This document shows positions 16,003 through 25,230 of a DNA stretch of 64,000 nt, one piece after another. The stretch is taken from positions 1,492,732 through 1,556,731 of the forward strand of contig NZ_JAFIDJ010000002.1 of the NCBI RefSeq assembly GCF_017051705.1, read 5' to 3'. The notes under the pieces are model-generated. The model made no database searches. It saw only the letters and a list, made by a program, of their open reading frames with translations, and was not told the origin of the DNA. The translations under genes and the position numbers were made by a program. The DNA comes from Algoriphagus lutimaris (GTDB lineage: Bacteria; Bacteroidota; Bacteroidia; Cytophagales; Cyclobacteriaceae). Each line of letters begins with the position of its first letter. Within the stretch, counting starts at the first letter, position 1.

Positions 16003-16908
16003 ATGAAAATGCGCGTACACAACATTATCGTTCTAGTATTATTAATTGCAGTAAGTGCCTGTGGTCCTTTCAACAAGCTTGAAAAAAGCACAAACTGGGA
16101 GGAATTATACGATGGAGCTAATAAGTATTACCAAGAAGGAGAGTATAACAAAGCGATAATCCTTTACGATAAGGTTTTACCTGTCATTAGAGGAAGTGAA
16201 AAAGCAGAACTTGCAGATTACAATTATGCCAACTGTCATTTTAAGACAAAAAGGTACATTGAAGCTGCTGGGTACTTTAATAACTTCTATAGAACTTACA
16301 ATAGAAGCCCTTTGGCAGAGGAAGCATTATTTATGCATGCTTATTCTTTGTACCTTGATGCTCCTGATTATAACCTTGACCAACAAAGTAGTCAAGAGGC
16401 TGTTTCTGCAATTCAGCAATTTGTGACAAGATTCCCTGGATCTTCCAGTTATGAAAGAGCAATGGAGATGTTGAGCGATTTGGAAACTAGGTTTGAAGAA
16501 AAGGCATATCAGGAATCATCCATGTACTACAGACTGAAAGATGGTTTGTACCCAGGTGATTTCCTTAGAGCTTGTATTGTGAACTTTCAGAATTTTGCTA
16601 AAGATTACCCAGAAAGTAAGTACAATGAAGAATTGGCTTATAAATTAGTAGAAGTGTCCACGGAGTATGCAAAAAATTCTGTCTACTTGAAAAAAGAAGA
16701 AAGATTGACGGATGCTTTAAGATTTGCGGGTGATTTCTATAGAAAATACCCAGAAAGCGGATACACTGCAGAAGTAAAAACCTTTGAGGAACAAGCAAGA
16801 GAAGAAATGCAGGATCACTTGGATATGAAAAAGCGTGTAGCAGAAAGGGCAGCGGCTCAAGAGGCAGAGAGAAAAGCAACCCTAGGTACAACAGATAATA
16901 GTAATTAA
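16003..16908 (+). CDS. bamD: Outer-membrane assembly lipoprotein BamD
   Basis: 301 aa from ATG 16003. The lipoprotein signal MKMRVHNIIVLVLLIAVSAC has the lipobox Cys at about residue 20. The mature part is made of TPR-like helix pairs: NWEELYDGANKYYQEGEYNKAIILYDKVLP, shortened: AIILYDKVLPVIRGSEKAEL, and FVTRFPGSSSYERAMEMLSD, DYPESKYNEELAYKLVEVS. This is the YfiO/BamD architecture, which supports BamA in inserting outer-membrane barrels. A charged coiled tail (KKRVAERAAAQEAERKA) is typical of the Bacteroidota version. It is followed 22 bp later by rpoZ, a conserved order in this phylum. Confidence 0.93.
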   Translation: MKMRVHNIIVLVLLIAVSACGPFNKLEKSTNWEELYDGANKYYQEGEYNKAIILYDKVLPVIRGSEKAELADYNYANCHFKTKRYIEAAGYFNNFYRTYNRSPLAEEALFMHAYSLYLDAPDYNLDQQSSQEAVSAIQQFVTRFPGSSSYERAMEMLSDLETRFEEKAYQESSMYYRLKDGLYPGDFLRACIVNFQNFAKDYPESKYNEELAYKLVEVSTEYAKNSVYLKKEERLTDALRFAGDFYRKYPESGYTAEVKTFEEQAREEMQDHLDMKKRVAERAAAQEAERKATLGTTDNSN

Positions 16909-16930
16909 ACGAACTTAAATAGATCAAAAT

Positions 16931-17245
16931 ATGGCAATTAATCCGTCAATTATTACTCGTGATTTGGATAAAATCGCAGATAAGACTGGAAACCTTTATG
17001 AGTCTCTTCATATTGTAGGTCAAAGAGCAAAACAAATCTCCTCTTCTTTGAAAGAAGAGTTGAATAATAAGCTTTCTGAGTTTGCATCTACTGTAGACAA
17101 TCTAGAAGAAGTTTTCGAAAATAAAGAGCAGATTGAAATTTCTAAGTTTTACGAAAGAATGCCAAAACCATCTACCATTGCGATGGAAGAGTTTATGGAA
17201 GATAAGGTGTACTTTAGATACCCTTCTGAAGAAGCAGGAGAGTAA
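16931..17245 (+). CDS. rpoZ: RNA polymerase omega subunit (Rpb6-like, Bacteroidota type)
   Basis: 104 aa. MAINPSIITRDLDKIADKTG and NLYESLHIVGQRAKQISSSL match the omega/Rpb6 fold, in which the second segment contacts the C-terminal tail of beta-prime. The acidic middle (KLSEFASTVDNLEEVFENKE) and the ending DKVYFRYPSEEAGE are those of the Bacteroidota proteins, which score weakly against the E. coli omega family. It assists assembly and stability of RNA polymerase. It lies between bamD and coaBC with gaps of 22 and 5 bp, so probably in one operon. Confidence 0.9.
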   Translation: MAINPSIITRDLDKIADKTGNLYESLHIVGQRAKQISSSLKEELNNKLSEFASTVDNLEEVFENKEQIEISKFYERMPKPSTIAMEEFMEDKVYFRYPSEEAGE

Positions 17246-17250
17246 TTCAT

Positions 17251-18459
17251 ATGGACCTCAAGGGTAAGAAAATAATATTGGGAGTGACCGGTAGTATTGC
17301 CGCTTACAAATCAGCCCATCTTACTCGGTTATTAATCAAAGCTGGAGCAGAAGTGCAAATAATTATGAGCGCTTCTGCTCTTGATTTTATTACCCCTCTG
17401 ACCTTAGCAACCCTTTCCAAAAACCCTGTTTTAGTCGAATTTCAAAAGGACGAGACGGGAGTTTGGAATAACCATGTGGAGCTGGGATTGTGGGCAGATT
17501 TATTTTTAGTGGCACCAATTAGTGCCAATACTATTGCCAAGTTCTCAAATGGTCTTTGCGATAATTTACTTACTGCAACGTACCTCTCTGCTAGGTGTCC
17601 AGTTATGATTGCACCTGCGATGGATTTGGATATGTATCAGCATCCTGCTGTTCGACATAATTTAGAAAAGCTAATTTCTTTCGGGAATCATGTCCTAGAA
17701 TCTGAAATTGGCGAATTAGCAAGTGGCTTATCCGGGCAAGGGAGAATGATGGAGCCAGAATCGATCTTGGATCAGATCATGCAATTTTTTCATACTCAAT
17801 CAGATTACCAAAACAAGAAAGTATTGATTACGATGGGTCCTACCCAGGAGGCAATAGACCCGGTACGATTTATCAGTAATCATTCCAGTGGCAAAATGGG
17901 ATATGCCTTGGCAAAAGCCTTTCAGTCAAGAGGAGCAGAAGTTTATGTGATCTCGGGCCCTATTTCCTTAAACGTTGATAAATCTGAGTTTCATTGGACT
18001 GATGTGAAATCAGCTAAGGAAATGTATCATGCGGCTCATAAGCTTCATTGTTTAATGGATATTTGTGTGTTTGCAGCTGCAGTAGCTGATTATGCACCCG
18101 CTGAAGTAGCTCCTGAGAAAATCAAGAAGAACGAGACGGATTTGTCGCTGAAGATGGTAAAAAATGTAGATATAGCCTTTGAATTAGGGAAGTTGAAGCG
18201 CCCCGGGCAATTGCATGTGGGATTTGCCTTGGAGACTCAAAATGAAACTGAAAATGCTAAGGCAAAATTGAATAAGAAAAACTTTGATCTCATCGTTTTA
18301 AATTCAATGAGGGAGACTGGAGCAGGATTTAAAGTGGATACCAACAAAGTTCATATCTACCAGGCTTCTGGTCATTCAGTAAGTTCAGAAGTAGATACCA
18401 AGTCTAAAATTGCTGAATTGATTTTGGATCAGATCAAATTGGTCCCAATTGGGGTGTGA
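17251..18459 (+). CDS. coaBC: Bifunctional phosphopantothenoylcysteine decarboxylase/synthetase
   Basis: 402 aa. The CoaC half (residues 1 to about 180) is a flavoprotein with GVTGSIAAYKS, the catalytic His75 in NNHVELGLWADL, the APISANTIAKFSNGLCDNLL signature and the Cys of ARCPVMIAPAMDLDMY. The CoaB half (about 185-402) carries ITMGPTQEAIDPVRFISNHS, which binds CTP and the acyl-phosphate intermediate, and KIKKNETDLSLKMVKNVDI. Together they make 4'-phosphopantetheine from 4'-phosphopantothenate, Cys and CTP for coenzyme A. Five bases after rpoZ; overlapped only by the spurious upstream extension of the next frame. Confidence 0.97.
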   Translation: MDLKGKKIILGVTGSIAAYKSAHLTRLLIKAGAEVQIIMSASALDFITPLTLATLSKNPVLVEFQKDETGVWNNHVELGLWADLFLVAPISANTIAKFSNGLCDNLLTATYLSARCPVMIAPAMDLDMYQHPAVRHNLEKLISFGNHVLESEIGELASGLSGQGRMMEPESILDQIMQFFHTQSDYQNKKVLITMGPTQEAIDPVRFISNHSSGKMGYALAKAFQSRGAEVYVISGPISLNVDKSEFHWTDVKSAKEMYHAAHKLHCLMDICVFAAAVADYAPAEVAPEKIKKNETDLSLKMVKNVDIAFELGKLKRPGQLHVGFALETQNETENAKAKLNKKNFDLIVLNSMRETGAGFKVDTNKVHIYQASGHSVSSEVDTKSKIAELILDQIKLVPIGV

Positions 18460-18487
18460 ACTTGAATATTTCATTATTTTTAAATCT

Positions 18488-19390
18488 ATGAAGAAAGCGA
18501 CATTAGGTTTGTTTTTGATTTTTTTGAGCCATTTAGGCTTCTCTCAAGAACTCAATTTTACTGTAATCATCAATAGTGACAGGGCAAGAATCCAGAATAC
18601 AACGGTTTTCAATACCATGAAAACCAGTTTCGAACAATTTCTAAACGGAAGGTCCTGGACTACGGATGAGTTTCGACCTGAGGAGCGTATCAAGGGAAAT
18701 TTGTTGATTACCATCAATGATGTGCCTCAGGTGGGGGTGTATAACGCGACTGTTCAGATTCAGACTGTTCGACCCATATACGGGACGAATTATGAAAGTT
18801 TGATTTTTAATTTTGCAGACAGAAACTGGAATTTCGAATACATCGAATCTCAGCCTCTGGAATTCAATAGGTTTAATTTCCTGAATAACATCAGCTCTCT
18901 GTTAGGGTACTATGCTCACATTGCATTGGGGATAGATTATGATAGTTTTTCGAGCAAAGGGGGAGAGGAATTCTTTGAAGTAGCGAATGATATTGTGAAC
19001 AATGCCCAGCAATCAGGAAGGCCAGGCTGGGTTCAAAGTCCAACAGATAGAAGGAACAGGTATTGGTTGATCAATGATTTGTACACCTCTTCTGTCTATG
19101 CTCCTATTCGTGAGGCTTATTATTTATATCATCGCCAAGGATTGGATATTTTGCAGATCGAGCCTGAAAAGGCTTACGAAAATATGTTGGAGGCTATTCG
19201 TTTGGTAGCCGAAGCAAATAAGGCCCAGCCTAACGGAATTTTGACTATTACCTTTATGGATGCCAAAGGGGATGAAATTGCCCAAGTATTTAAAAATGCC
19301 TCCTTTGAAATCCGAACAGAATTAGTAGAGCTTTTATTGGAAGTAGATCCTAATAATGCTAGAAAATACAATGAGTTGACGAAAAGCTAA
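18488..19390 (+). CDS. DUF4835 family secreted protein
   Basis: 300 aa from ATG 18488, chosen over the first codon of the open frame (18449) because it gives a signal peptide, MKKATLGLFLIFLSHLGFSQ, directly. The mature protein fits DUF4835: ELNFTVIINSDRARIQNTTV, FNTMKTSFEQFLNGRSWT, then LGYYAHIALGIDYDSFSSKG and the terminal LVELLLEVDPNNARKYNEL. The family is found across Bacteroidota, nearly always between coaBC and recN as here, and its biochemical role is unknown; location should be periplasmic. Confidence 0.88.
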   Translation: MKKATLGLFLIFLSHLGFSQELNFTVIINSDRARIQNTTVFNTMKTSFEQFLNGRSWTTDEFRPEERIKGNLLITINDVPQVGVYNATVQIQTVRPIYGTNYESLIFNFADRNWNFEYIESQPLEFNRFNFLNNISSLLGYYAHIALGIDYDSFSSKGGEEFFEVANDIVNNAQQSGRPGWVQSPTDRRNRYWLINDLYTSSVYAPIREAYYLYHRQGLDILQIEPEKAYENMLEAIRLVAEANKAQPNGILTITFMDAKGDEIAQVFKNASFEIRTELVELLLEVDPNNARKYNELTKS

Positions 19391-19408
19391 TCGCGATTTA
19401 TAACTTTG
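19376..19408 (+). promoter_or_regulatory. recN promoter
   Basis: TTG at 19376-19378 (inside the end of the DUF4835 gene) and TAACTTTG at 19401-19408, which ends 21 bp before the recN ATG. Spacing of 25 from TTG to TA is at the long end. Confidence 0.5.
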
Positions 19409-19429
19409 TGCTTTTCCCAATAATTACCC

Positions 19430-21082
19430 ATGCTTACATCACTTAGTATTCAAAATTATGCCCTCATAGATCAATTGCTGATGAAACCTAGCAGTGGATT
19501 GAATATGATTACTGGGGAGACTGGTGCAGGTAAATCCATCATGCTTGGAGCAGTAGGTCTCCTATTAGGAAATAGGGCCGATACCAAAGTCCTTCTCTTT
19601 GAAGATAAAAAGTGTATCGTGGAAGGGGTTTTTGAAATTGGTGAATATGGGCTAAATGATTTTTTTGAACAGCAGGATTTAGATTATGAGCCTACCTGTA
19701 TTATAAGAAGAGAGATCAGTCCCAGTGGAAAATCCCGTTCCTTTATTAATGATACGCCGGTCCTTCTTGATACTCTGAAATTTTTGGGGTCCCAACTGAT
19801 GGATGTGCATTCCCAGCATGACACGCTACAGCTGGGTTCTGGATCCTATCAACTCAATTTGATTGATGCCTTTGCTCAAAGTCAAGTTGAATTAAAGTCT
19901 TTCCAAGAGGATTTTAAAAAATTTAAAAAGCTTCAAAAAGAATTCCAGGAGATTCAACATAAAGCACAAGAGTTGCAAAAAGAAGCTGATTTTAACCAGT
20001 TTCAATTAGAAGAACTGAGTAGTTTAAGCCTCCAGGAAGGGGAGCAGGATGAACTGGAATCCAGTCAAGAGGTACTTGAGAATGCAGAGGAGATCAAAAT
20101 AAAAATCAATGAAATGCTTCATCTTTTTGATGATGAGCAGTTCGGGATTATTCAAGGTATGACTCAGGTGAAGCATGGATTGGACTCTTTGGAGAAGCTT
20201 GCTCATAAGTTTAGTCCTCTCAAAGAACGATTTCAAAGCTTATTCATCGATTTAAAGGATTTGTCTGAAACGCTAAGTGATGAAGAAGCTGGGGTGGAAG
20301 TAGATTTTGATAGATTGGAAGAGACAAGGGAAAGACTGAGTAAGATTTACCAGCTTCAAAAGAAGCATGGTCTCTCCTCTGTGGAGGAATTGATGGAATT
20401 GGAAAGAGAGCTTGCGGATAAGGTCTTTCAATTTCAAAATTTGGATGAGACCCTGGAGGCAGCGAAGAATAATTTAAAGCAGTCGGAAGAAGCCCTACTG
20501 AAATCAGGAAAAGCATTGACCAAAAAGAGAAGTGCTTGCTTTGCCACTTTTCAAAAAGAAATGGAAGCACTTTTGGTGGAGCTGGGAATGGAGAATTCAA
20601 AACTTCAAGTAGAATTAACTACTACCATCCCTACTTCCAATGGGGTAGATGAGATTGAGTTATTGTTTTCCGCAAATAAAGGAACTTCTTTACAACCACT
20701 TAAAAAAGTTGCCTCGGGCGGAGAGTTTTCAAGGTTGTTATTTGCCATCAAATACCTAATGGCTGATAAAATGGCGATGCCTACCTTGATCTTTGATGAA
20801 ATTGATACTGGGATATCTGGTGAGGTTGCCTTACAGATGGTGAGAATGATGAAGGAAATTTCAGGTAAGCATCAGGTGATATGTATAACTCATTTGCCTC
20901 AAGTAGCAGGGAAAGGAGATGTTCATTATTTTGTTTACAAGGATAATTCTTCTCATAAAACTATCAGTAAAATCAAGGAATTAAGTGCTGATGAAAGAGT
21001 TTTGGAGCTTGCCAAGATGATTGGTGGCGCTAATCCGAGTGACTCAGCATTGAAGAGTGCGAAGGAACTATTAAGGGTATAA
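19430..21082 (+). CDS. recN: DNA repair protein RecN
   Basis: 550 aa, normal length. Walker A GETGAGKS at residues 29-36 within MLTSLSIQNYALIDQL, the usual RecN start. A long coiled coil occupies about 150-370, shorter than in SMC proteins. The C-terminal ATPase lobe has the signature ASGGEFSRLLFAIKYLMADK and the Walker B/D-loop LIFDEIDTGISGEVA, followed by the His switch ITHLPQVAGKGDVHYFVYK. It is an SMC-like protein acting early in recombinational repair of double-strand breaks. It has its own promoter between DUF4835 and fabI. Confidence 0.97.
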   Translation: MLTSLSIQNYALIDQLLMKPSSGLNMITGETGAGKSIMLGAVGLLLGNRADTKVLLFEDKKCIVEGVFEIGEYGLNDFFEQQDLDYEPTCIIRREISPSGKSRSFINDTPVLLDTLKFLGSQLMDVHSQHDTLQLGSGSYQLNLIDAFAQSQVELKSFQEDFKKFKKLQKEFQEIQHKAQELQKEADFNQFQLEELSSLSLQEGEQDELESSQEVLENAEEIKIKINEMLHLFDDEQFGIIQGMTQVKHGLDSLEKLAHKFSPLKERFQSLFIDLKDLSETLSDEEAGVEVDFDRLEETRERLSKIYQLQKKHGLSSVEELMELERELADKVFQFQNLDETLEAAKNNLKQSEEALLKSGKALTKKRSACFATFQKEMEALLVELGMENSKLQVELTTTIPTSNGVDEIELLFSANKGTSLQPLKKVASGGEFSRLLFAIKYLMADKMAMPTLIFDEIDTGISGEVALQMVRMMKEISGKHQVICITHLPQVAGKGDVHYFVYKDNSSHKTISKIKELSADERVLELAKMIGGANPSDSALKSAKELLRV

Positions 21083-21140
21083 GAGATAGTAAGCGCTATT
21101 TGGTAGGGACTGAATGCCAAATTTTCTCTATTTTTACCCT

Positions 21141-21148
21141 TATTTTTG
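21141..21148 (+). promoter_or_regulatory. -7 promoter element of fabI
   Basis: TATTTTTG is an exact TAnnTTTG match 20 bp before the ATG at 21169. No clear -33 TTG is present at 18-25 nt. Its position argues against translation from the further upstream codon at 21100. Confidence 0.4.
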
Positions 21149-21168
21149 AAATTAATCCAATAGTATAT

Positions 21169-21984
21169 ATGCCAGAAAATTTGCTGAAAGGAAAGCTAGG
21201 TATCATCACTGGTGCCCTAGACGAGAATTCCATTGCATGGAAGACTGCTCTTAAAGCTAAAGAACAGGGAGCTCGATTTGTATTGACCAATGCACCAATT
21301 GCCATGAGAATGGGTGCAATCAATGATCTCGCAAAAGAATGTGATACCATTGTTATTCCTGCTGATGCCACTAGTGTAGAAGACATTGAGAAGCTCTATA
21401 CTGAGGCAAAAGAATATTTAGGAGGTGACTTTGATTTTATTTTACATTCTATCGGGATGTCTCCTAATATTAGAAAAGGTCGCTCTTATGGTGATTTGAA
21501 TTATGATTGGGCGATGAAATCTTATGATGTTTCCGCCATTTCTTTCCATAAGATGATGCATGTAGCGGAAAAAATGGATGTAATGAAAGAATGGGGTTCC
21601 ATCGTTGGGCTCTCTTATATTGCAGCACAAAGAGTTTTTCCTTTCTACACGGATATGGCAGATGCCAAGTCGCTTCTAGAAAGTATTGCCAGAGGTTATG
21701 GTTATAGATTCGGAAAATTGAAAAATGTTCGCGTCAATACCATCTCGCAATCTCCTACTAAAACTACTGCGGGTACCGGAATTGGAGGTTTTGACTCTTT
21801 CTATAATTTTGCGGATGCCTTGTCTCCATTAGGAAATGCTTCAGCAGAAAGCTGTGCAGATTATATTGTAACCATGTTCTCAGATTTGACTAGAATGGTG
21901 ACGATGCAGAACCTATTTCATGATGGCGGATATTCGTTCACAGGAATATCTGAAGAGATCATGGAAAAATTTAAAGATCTTTAA
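21169..21984 (+). CDS. fabI: Enoyl-[acyl-carrier-protein] reductase (NADH) FabI
   Basis: 271 aa from ATG 21169 (MPENLLKGKLGIITGALDEN); the 23 upstream codons in the same frame are non-coding and hold the promoter. Rossmann fold of the SDR type with GALDENSIAW for NADH binding. The FabI catalytic pair is Tyr150 (GLSYIAAQR) and Tyr160 with Lys167 (FPFYTDMADAK, Tyr-X6-Lys). LHSIGMSPNIRKGRS is the flexible substrate region. It reduces trans-2-enoyl-ACP in the last step of each fatty acid elongation round. A strong terminator follows at 22003-22035. Confidence 0.95.
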   Translation: MPENLLKGKLGIITGALDENSIAWKTALKAKEQGARFVLTNAPIAMRMGAINDLAKECDTIVIPADATSVEDIEKLYTEAKEYLGGDFDFILHSIGMSPNIRKGRSYGDLNYDWAMKSYDVSAISFHKMMHVAEKMDVMKEWGSIVGLSYIAAQRVFPFYTDMADAKSLLESIARGYGYRFGKLKNVRVNTISQSPTKTTAGTGIGGFDSFYNFADALSPLGNASAESCADYIVTMFSDLTRMVTMQNLFHDGGYSFTGISEEIMEKFKDL

Positions 21985-22002
21985 AATAGAGAAAGTTTAT
22001 AG

Positions 22003-22035
22003 AAAAAGCCTTTTGGGAAACCGAAAGGCTTTTTT
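22003..22035 (+). terminator. Terminator after fabI
   Basis: AAAAAGCCTTT (22003-22013) pairs with AAAGGCTTTTT (22024-22034) across a 10-nt loop and is followed by T residues. Eighteen bases after the fabI stop. Confidence 0.85.
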
Positions 22036-22120
22036 AGTATAAAGCTGTTCATCCAAAACTGATTTTTTGTTCTTGCAATTTGCATTATCTTATTGCTCAT
22101 TATTAATTAAACCATCAACC

Positions 22121-23713
22121 ATGAAAAAATCTTTACTACTAATTGCATTTTTCTGTGCCATGATCTCGGCATCGGTCTATGCACAAATTGAACCTGCGCC
22201 GGAACGTATTGAGGGAGACGGACAGTACGGCCGCCTTATTTTACGCGGGGTTACCCTAATAGACGGCACAGGGGCGCCTCCAATTGGCCCTGTCGATATC
22301 GTAGTAGAGAAGAATAAAATTGCGCAAATCCAAGTAGTAGGGTATCCTGGTCTTCCTATTAATGAAAGCAGAAGACCAAAAGCCGAAGAAAATGATAAAG
22401 AATATGATTTAGAAGGTCATTATTTAATGCCAGGTTTTGTGGATTCTCATGCACATATTGGCGGTAGGGGACAAGGCACTCCTGCTGAATATGTATTCAA
22501 ACTTTGGCTTGCTCATGGGGTCACTACCATCCGAGACCCATCTACCGGGAATGGATTGGATTGGGTTTTGGACCAAAAAGAAAAATCTGAGGCGAATGAG
22601 ATTACTGCACCAAGAATTTTGGCTTATACCGCTTTTGGTCAAGGGGCAGAAAGTCCAATCACTAATGCAGAAGAAGCGAAAGCATGGGTGAATTCCAATA
22701 AAGCTAAAGGTGCTGACGGAATTAAATTTTTTGGGGCAAAGCCAGAAGTTATGCAAGCGGCCATTTCCGAGAATAAAAGAATTGGATTACGATCTGCAAT
22801 GCACCATGCTCAGGTGGATGTAGCAAGATGGAATGTTCTTAATTCTGCCAGAGCGGGTCTTACCTCTATGGAACATTGGTATGGGCTTCCTGAGGCATTA
22901 TTTTCTGATAGGACTGTTCAGGATTTTCCAGTGGATTATAATTATCAAAATGAGCAGCATAGATTTTCTGAAGCTGGAAAGCTTTGGGAGCAGGCTGCTG
23001 AACCGTATTCAGAGCATTGGAATAACGTGATGAATGAATTGTTGGAGTTGGATTTTACATTGGATCCTACCTTCAATATTTATGAAGCGAACCGTGATTT
23101 AATGAGAGCTCAGAGGGCAGAATGGCATGAGACTTATACACTTCCTTCTCTTTGGAAGTTTTACGAACCTAGCAGACAATCTCATGGGTCTTATTGGTTT
23201 GATTGGACCACTGCCATGGAAATTCAATGGAAGAAGAACTATAAGCTTTGGATGACTTTTGTAAATGAATACAAAAATCGTGGGGGAAGAGTAACCGCAG
23301 GCTCTGATTCTGGATTTATTTACCAATTGTATGGATTTGCTTATATCAGAGAGTTGGAGTTGCTTCAGGAAGCAGGCTTTCATCCATTAGAGGTGATTCG
23401 ATCTGCTACTATGTATGGTGCGGAATTGATGGGAATGGAAAATGAAATCGGTACAGTGGAAGTGGGGAAATTAGCTGATTTCGTAATTGTAGAAGAGAAT
23501 CCACTTCAAAATTTGAAGGTCCTTTATGGAACTGGTGCCATCAGAATCGATGAAAACAACAAAGCAATAAGAGTAGGCGGAGTGAAGTACACTGTCAAAG
23601 ATGGGATTGTTTATGATGCCAAAAAGCTATTAGAAGATGTGAAAAATATGGTGGACAAGGCGAAAGCTGAAGAAGGAAGTACACCGATTAACCAACCAGG
23701 ATTGGACTGGTAA
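22121..23713 (+). CDS. Secreted amidohydrolase family metallohydrolase
   Basis: 530 aa from ATG 22121, which gives the signal peptide MKKSLLLIAFFCAMISASVY ending AQIE; the 18 upstream codons are not coding. Beta-domain start GRLILRGVTLIDGTGAPPIG and metal ligands His110 and His112 in DSHAHIGG are those of the imidazolonepropionase/prolidase-like amidohydrolases. Other expected ligands are in AMHHAQVDVA, and the Asp in TAGSDSGFIYQ; the ending NEIGTVEVGKLADFVIVEEN is the family's composite domain. Secreted homologues act as peptidases or amide hydrolases on unknown substrates. It is monocistronic, between a terminator and a hairpin. Confidence 0.88.
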   Translation: MKKSLLLIAFFCAMISASVYAQIEPAPERIEGDGQYGRLILRGVTLIDGTGAPPIGPVDIVVEKNKIAQIQVVGYPGLPINESRRPKAEENDKEYDLEGHYLMPGFVDSHAHIGGRGQGTPAEYVFKLWLAHGVTTIRDPSTGNGLDWVLDQKEKSEANEITAPRILAYTAFGQGAESPITNAEEAKAWVNSNKAKGADGIKFFGAKPEVMQAAISENKRIGLRSAMHHAQVDVARWNVLNSARAGLTSMEHWYGLPEALFSDRTVQDFPVDYNYQNEQHRFSEAGKLWEQAAEPYSEHWNNVMNELLELDFTLDPTFNIYEANRDLMRAQRAEWHETYTLPSLWKFYEPSRQSHGSYWFDWTTAMEIQWKKNYKLWMTFVNEYKNRGGRVTAGSDSGFIYQLYGFAYIRELELLQEAGFHPLEVIRSATMYGAELMGMENEIGTVEVGKLADFVIVEENPLQNLKVLYGTGAIRIDENNKAIRVGGVKYTVKDGIVYDAKKLLEDVKNMVDKAKAEEGSTPINQPGLDW

Positions 23714-23736
23714 TCAAAAATTTGTAAAACCTAGTG

Positions 23737-23785
23737 CCGGGGTATGCTGTTATATCAATTACAGTATATCCCGGTTCATTTTTAA
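23737..23785 (+). terminator. Stem-loop after the amidohydrolase gene
   Basis: CCGGGGTATGCTGT (23737-23750) pairs with ACAGTATATCCCGG (23761-23774) over 14 bp with two G-U pairs and a 10-nt loop, followed by TTCATTTTTAATA. A probable terminator; it also fills most of the 83 bp before the next gene. Confidence 0.6.
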
Positions 23786-23796
23786 TACTAAAAACG

Positions 23797-24597
23797 ATGC
23801 CCCATATTAAAGTAAATGAAGTCACTTTATTTTATTCTGATCAAGGCGTAGGAGACGAGACCATTGTTTTTTCGCATGGGCTCCTTTGGAGCCATAAAAT
23901 GTTTGCAGAGCAAATAGAGTTTTTAAGTGCTAGGTTTAGAGTGATTTCCTATGATCATAGAGGGCAGGGGGAGAGCGAAGTCAAAGGTCCTTATGATATG
24001 GACACCTTAACTAATGATGCATGTTTATTAATAAAATCACTATGTAAGGGTTCAGTGCATTTTGCAGGATTATCTATGGGGGGATTCGTGGGAATGAGAT
24101 TGGCTGCAAGGCATCCGGAAATAGTGAAAAGTTTAATATTGATGGAAACTTCAGCCAATTCAGAGCCGGTTGAAAATATACCAAAATACAAAACCCTGAA
24201 CGGTATAGTGAAGTGGTTTGGAGTACTTGGCCCAGTGGCAAATAAGGTGATGCCCATTATGTTTGCAGAAAGCTGGCTGACCAACCCTTTGAATAAAGGC
24301 AAAGTAGACTTCTGGAAAAAGGAAATGATGGCTAACAAAAGGTCCATCACTGGACCGGTGGATGGAGTGATTTACAGAAACGGAATCGAAGAGGAACTCA
24401 AATTTATTTCATGTCCAACCATGGTTATAGTGGGGGATGAGGATATTGCCACCAAACCTGTCAAAGCGAAGTTTATTCAGATGGGGATTGCTAATGCAAA
24501 ATTGCACCGAATACCTGGTGCTGGACATAGTAGCTGTATAGAAAAGCCCAGAGAGGTTAATAGACTGATCGGAGATTGGTTAATAGATAATAGTTAA
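23797..24597 (+). CDS. Alpha/beta hydrolase
   Basis: 266 aa from ATG 23797; the GTG at 23734 lies in the hairpin and is not used. No signal peptide. Oxyanion-hole segment FSHGLLWSHKMFAEQ, nucleophile Ser93 in FAGLSMGGFVGM, acid Asp in VVGDEDIATKPV and catalytic His in PGAGHSSCIEKP complete the triad. It belongs to the broad esterase/lactonase group that includes 3-oxoadipate enol-lactonases (YDHRGQGESEVKGPYDMDTL); the substrate cannot be named. It stands 162 bp before the marR gene and may be independent of it. Confidence 0.85.
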   Translation: MPHIKVNEVTLFYSDQGVGDETIVFSHGLLWSHKMFAEQIEFLSARFRVISYDHRGQGESEVKGPYDMDTLTNDACLLIKSLCKGSVHFAGLSMGGFVGMRLAARHPEIVKSLILMETSANSEPVENIPKYKTLNGIVKWFGVLGPVANKVMPIMFAESWLTNPLNKGKVDFWKKEMMANKRSITGPVDGVIYRNGIEEELKFISCPTMVIVGDEDIATKPVKAKFIQMGIANAKLHRIPGAGHSSCIEKPREVNRLIGDWLIDNS

Positions 24598-24728
24598 TTC
24601 AATAAAAAATAATTTTTTAGTATCAATCTATAAATCCCTTAATACAGCCTTTAAAGCTTGTTTTCTGAAAAAACATTCCATTTCTGAAAAAATTTTTTTG
24701 AATTTTAGGAACCTTTTGATAGATTTAC

Positions 24729-24740
24729 ATGTATATACAT
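24729..24740. promoter_or_regulatory. Palindromic operator upstream of marR
   Basis: ATGTATATACAT is a perfect 12-bp palindrome 19 bp before the marR start codon. Almost the same palindrome, ATGTATAGACAT, precedes yceI at 25231-25242. It is followed at 24745 by TACAATTG, a 5/6 match to the -7 element, so a bound repressor would block marR transcription. Confidence 0.5.
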
Positions 24741-24759
24741 TAAATACAATTGCAAAGAA

Positions 24760-25212
24760 ATGGTGAAGATAGAAGAAGCAATACAGCAGAAAGAGTTTAA
24801 AGATCCTTTCAATAAGGCTGTGGTGAATTTATTGTATACCCATAGTTATTTGGTAACGAGTCAAAATGCGCTATTTAAGCCATATGGGATTTCCCCTGAG
24901 CAATACAATGTACTGAGGATATTAAGAGGTCAAAACGGGGTGCCTACTACTGTCTCATCTATTCAAGAACGAATGTTGAATAAGATGTCTAACGCCTCAA
25001 GATTAGTTGAAAAACTGAAAGTAAAAGGTTTAGTGAAGCGTTCCGAGTGTCCAAATGATAGGAGACAAGTGGATGTTTTGATTACTGAAAAAGGCTTGGA
25101 GTTATTAGCCGAGTTGCAAATTCGAGTGGAGAAAGGCAATATCGATTTTGTTCATTTGAATTTGGATGAAGTAGACAAACTAAATGAATTGCTTGACAAA
25201 TTGCGAGGCTAA
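24760..25212 (+). CDS. MarR family transcriptional regulator
   Basis: 150 aa, typical length. N-terminal dimerisation helix (NKAVVNLLYTHSYLVTSQNA), then winged helix-turn-helix: GISPEQYNVLRILRG, TTVSSIQERMLNKMSNASRL, the recognition helix and wing VKRSECPNDRRQVDVLITEK with the conserved Asp-Arg-Arg of MarR proteins, and a C-terminal dimer helix. No Cys at the OhrR sensing position is evident, but a Cys in RSECPNDRR lies at the wing and could be redox-active. Palindromes before this gene and before yceI suggest it represses itself and yceI. Confidence 0.92.
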   Translation: MVKIEEAIQQKEFKDPFNKAVVNLLYTHSYLVTSQNALFKPYGISPEQYNVLRILRGQNGVPTTVSSIQERMLNKMSNASRLVEKLKVKGLVKRSECPNDRRQVDVLITEKGLELLAELQIRVEKGNIDFVHLNLDEVDKLNELLDKLRG

Positions 25213-25230
25213 AAAAATTTGATTATATAA

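Noticed and set aside
18449-18487. N-terminal extension of DUF4835 overlapping coaBC
   Set aside because: The ATG at 18488 directly gives a signal peptide; the extension would bury it.
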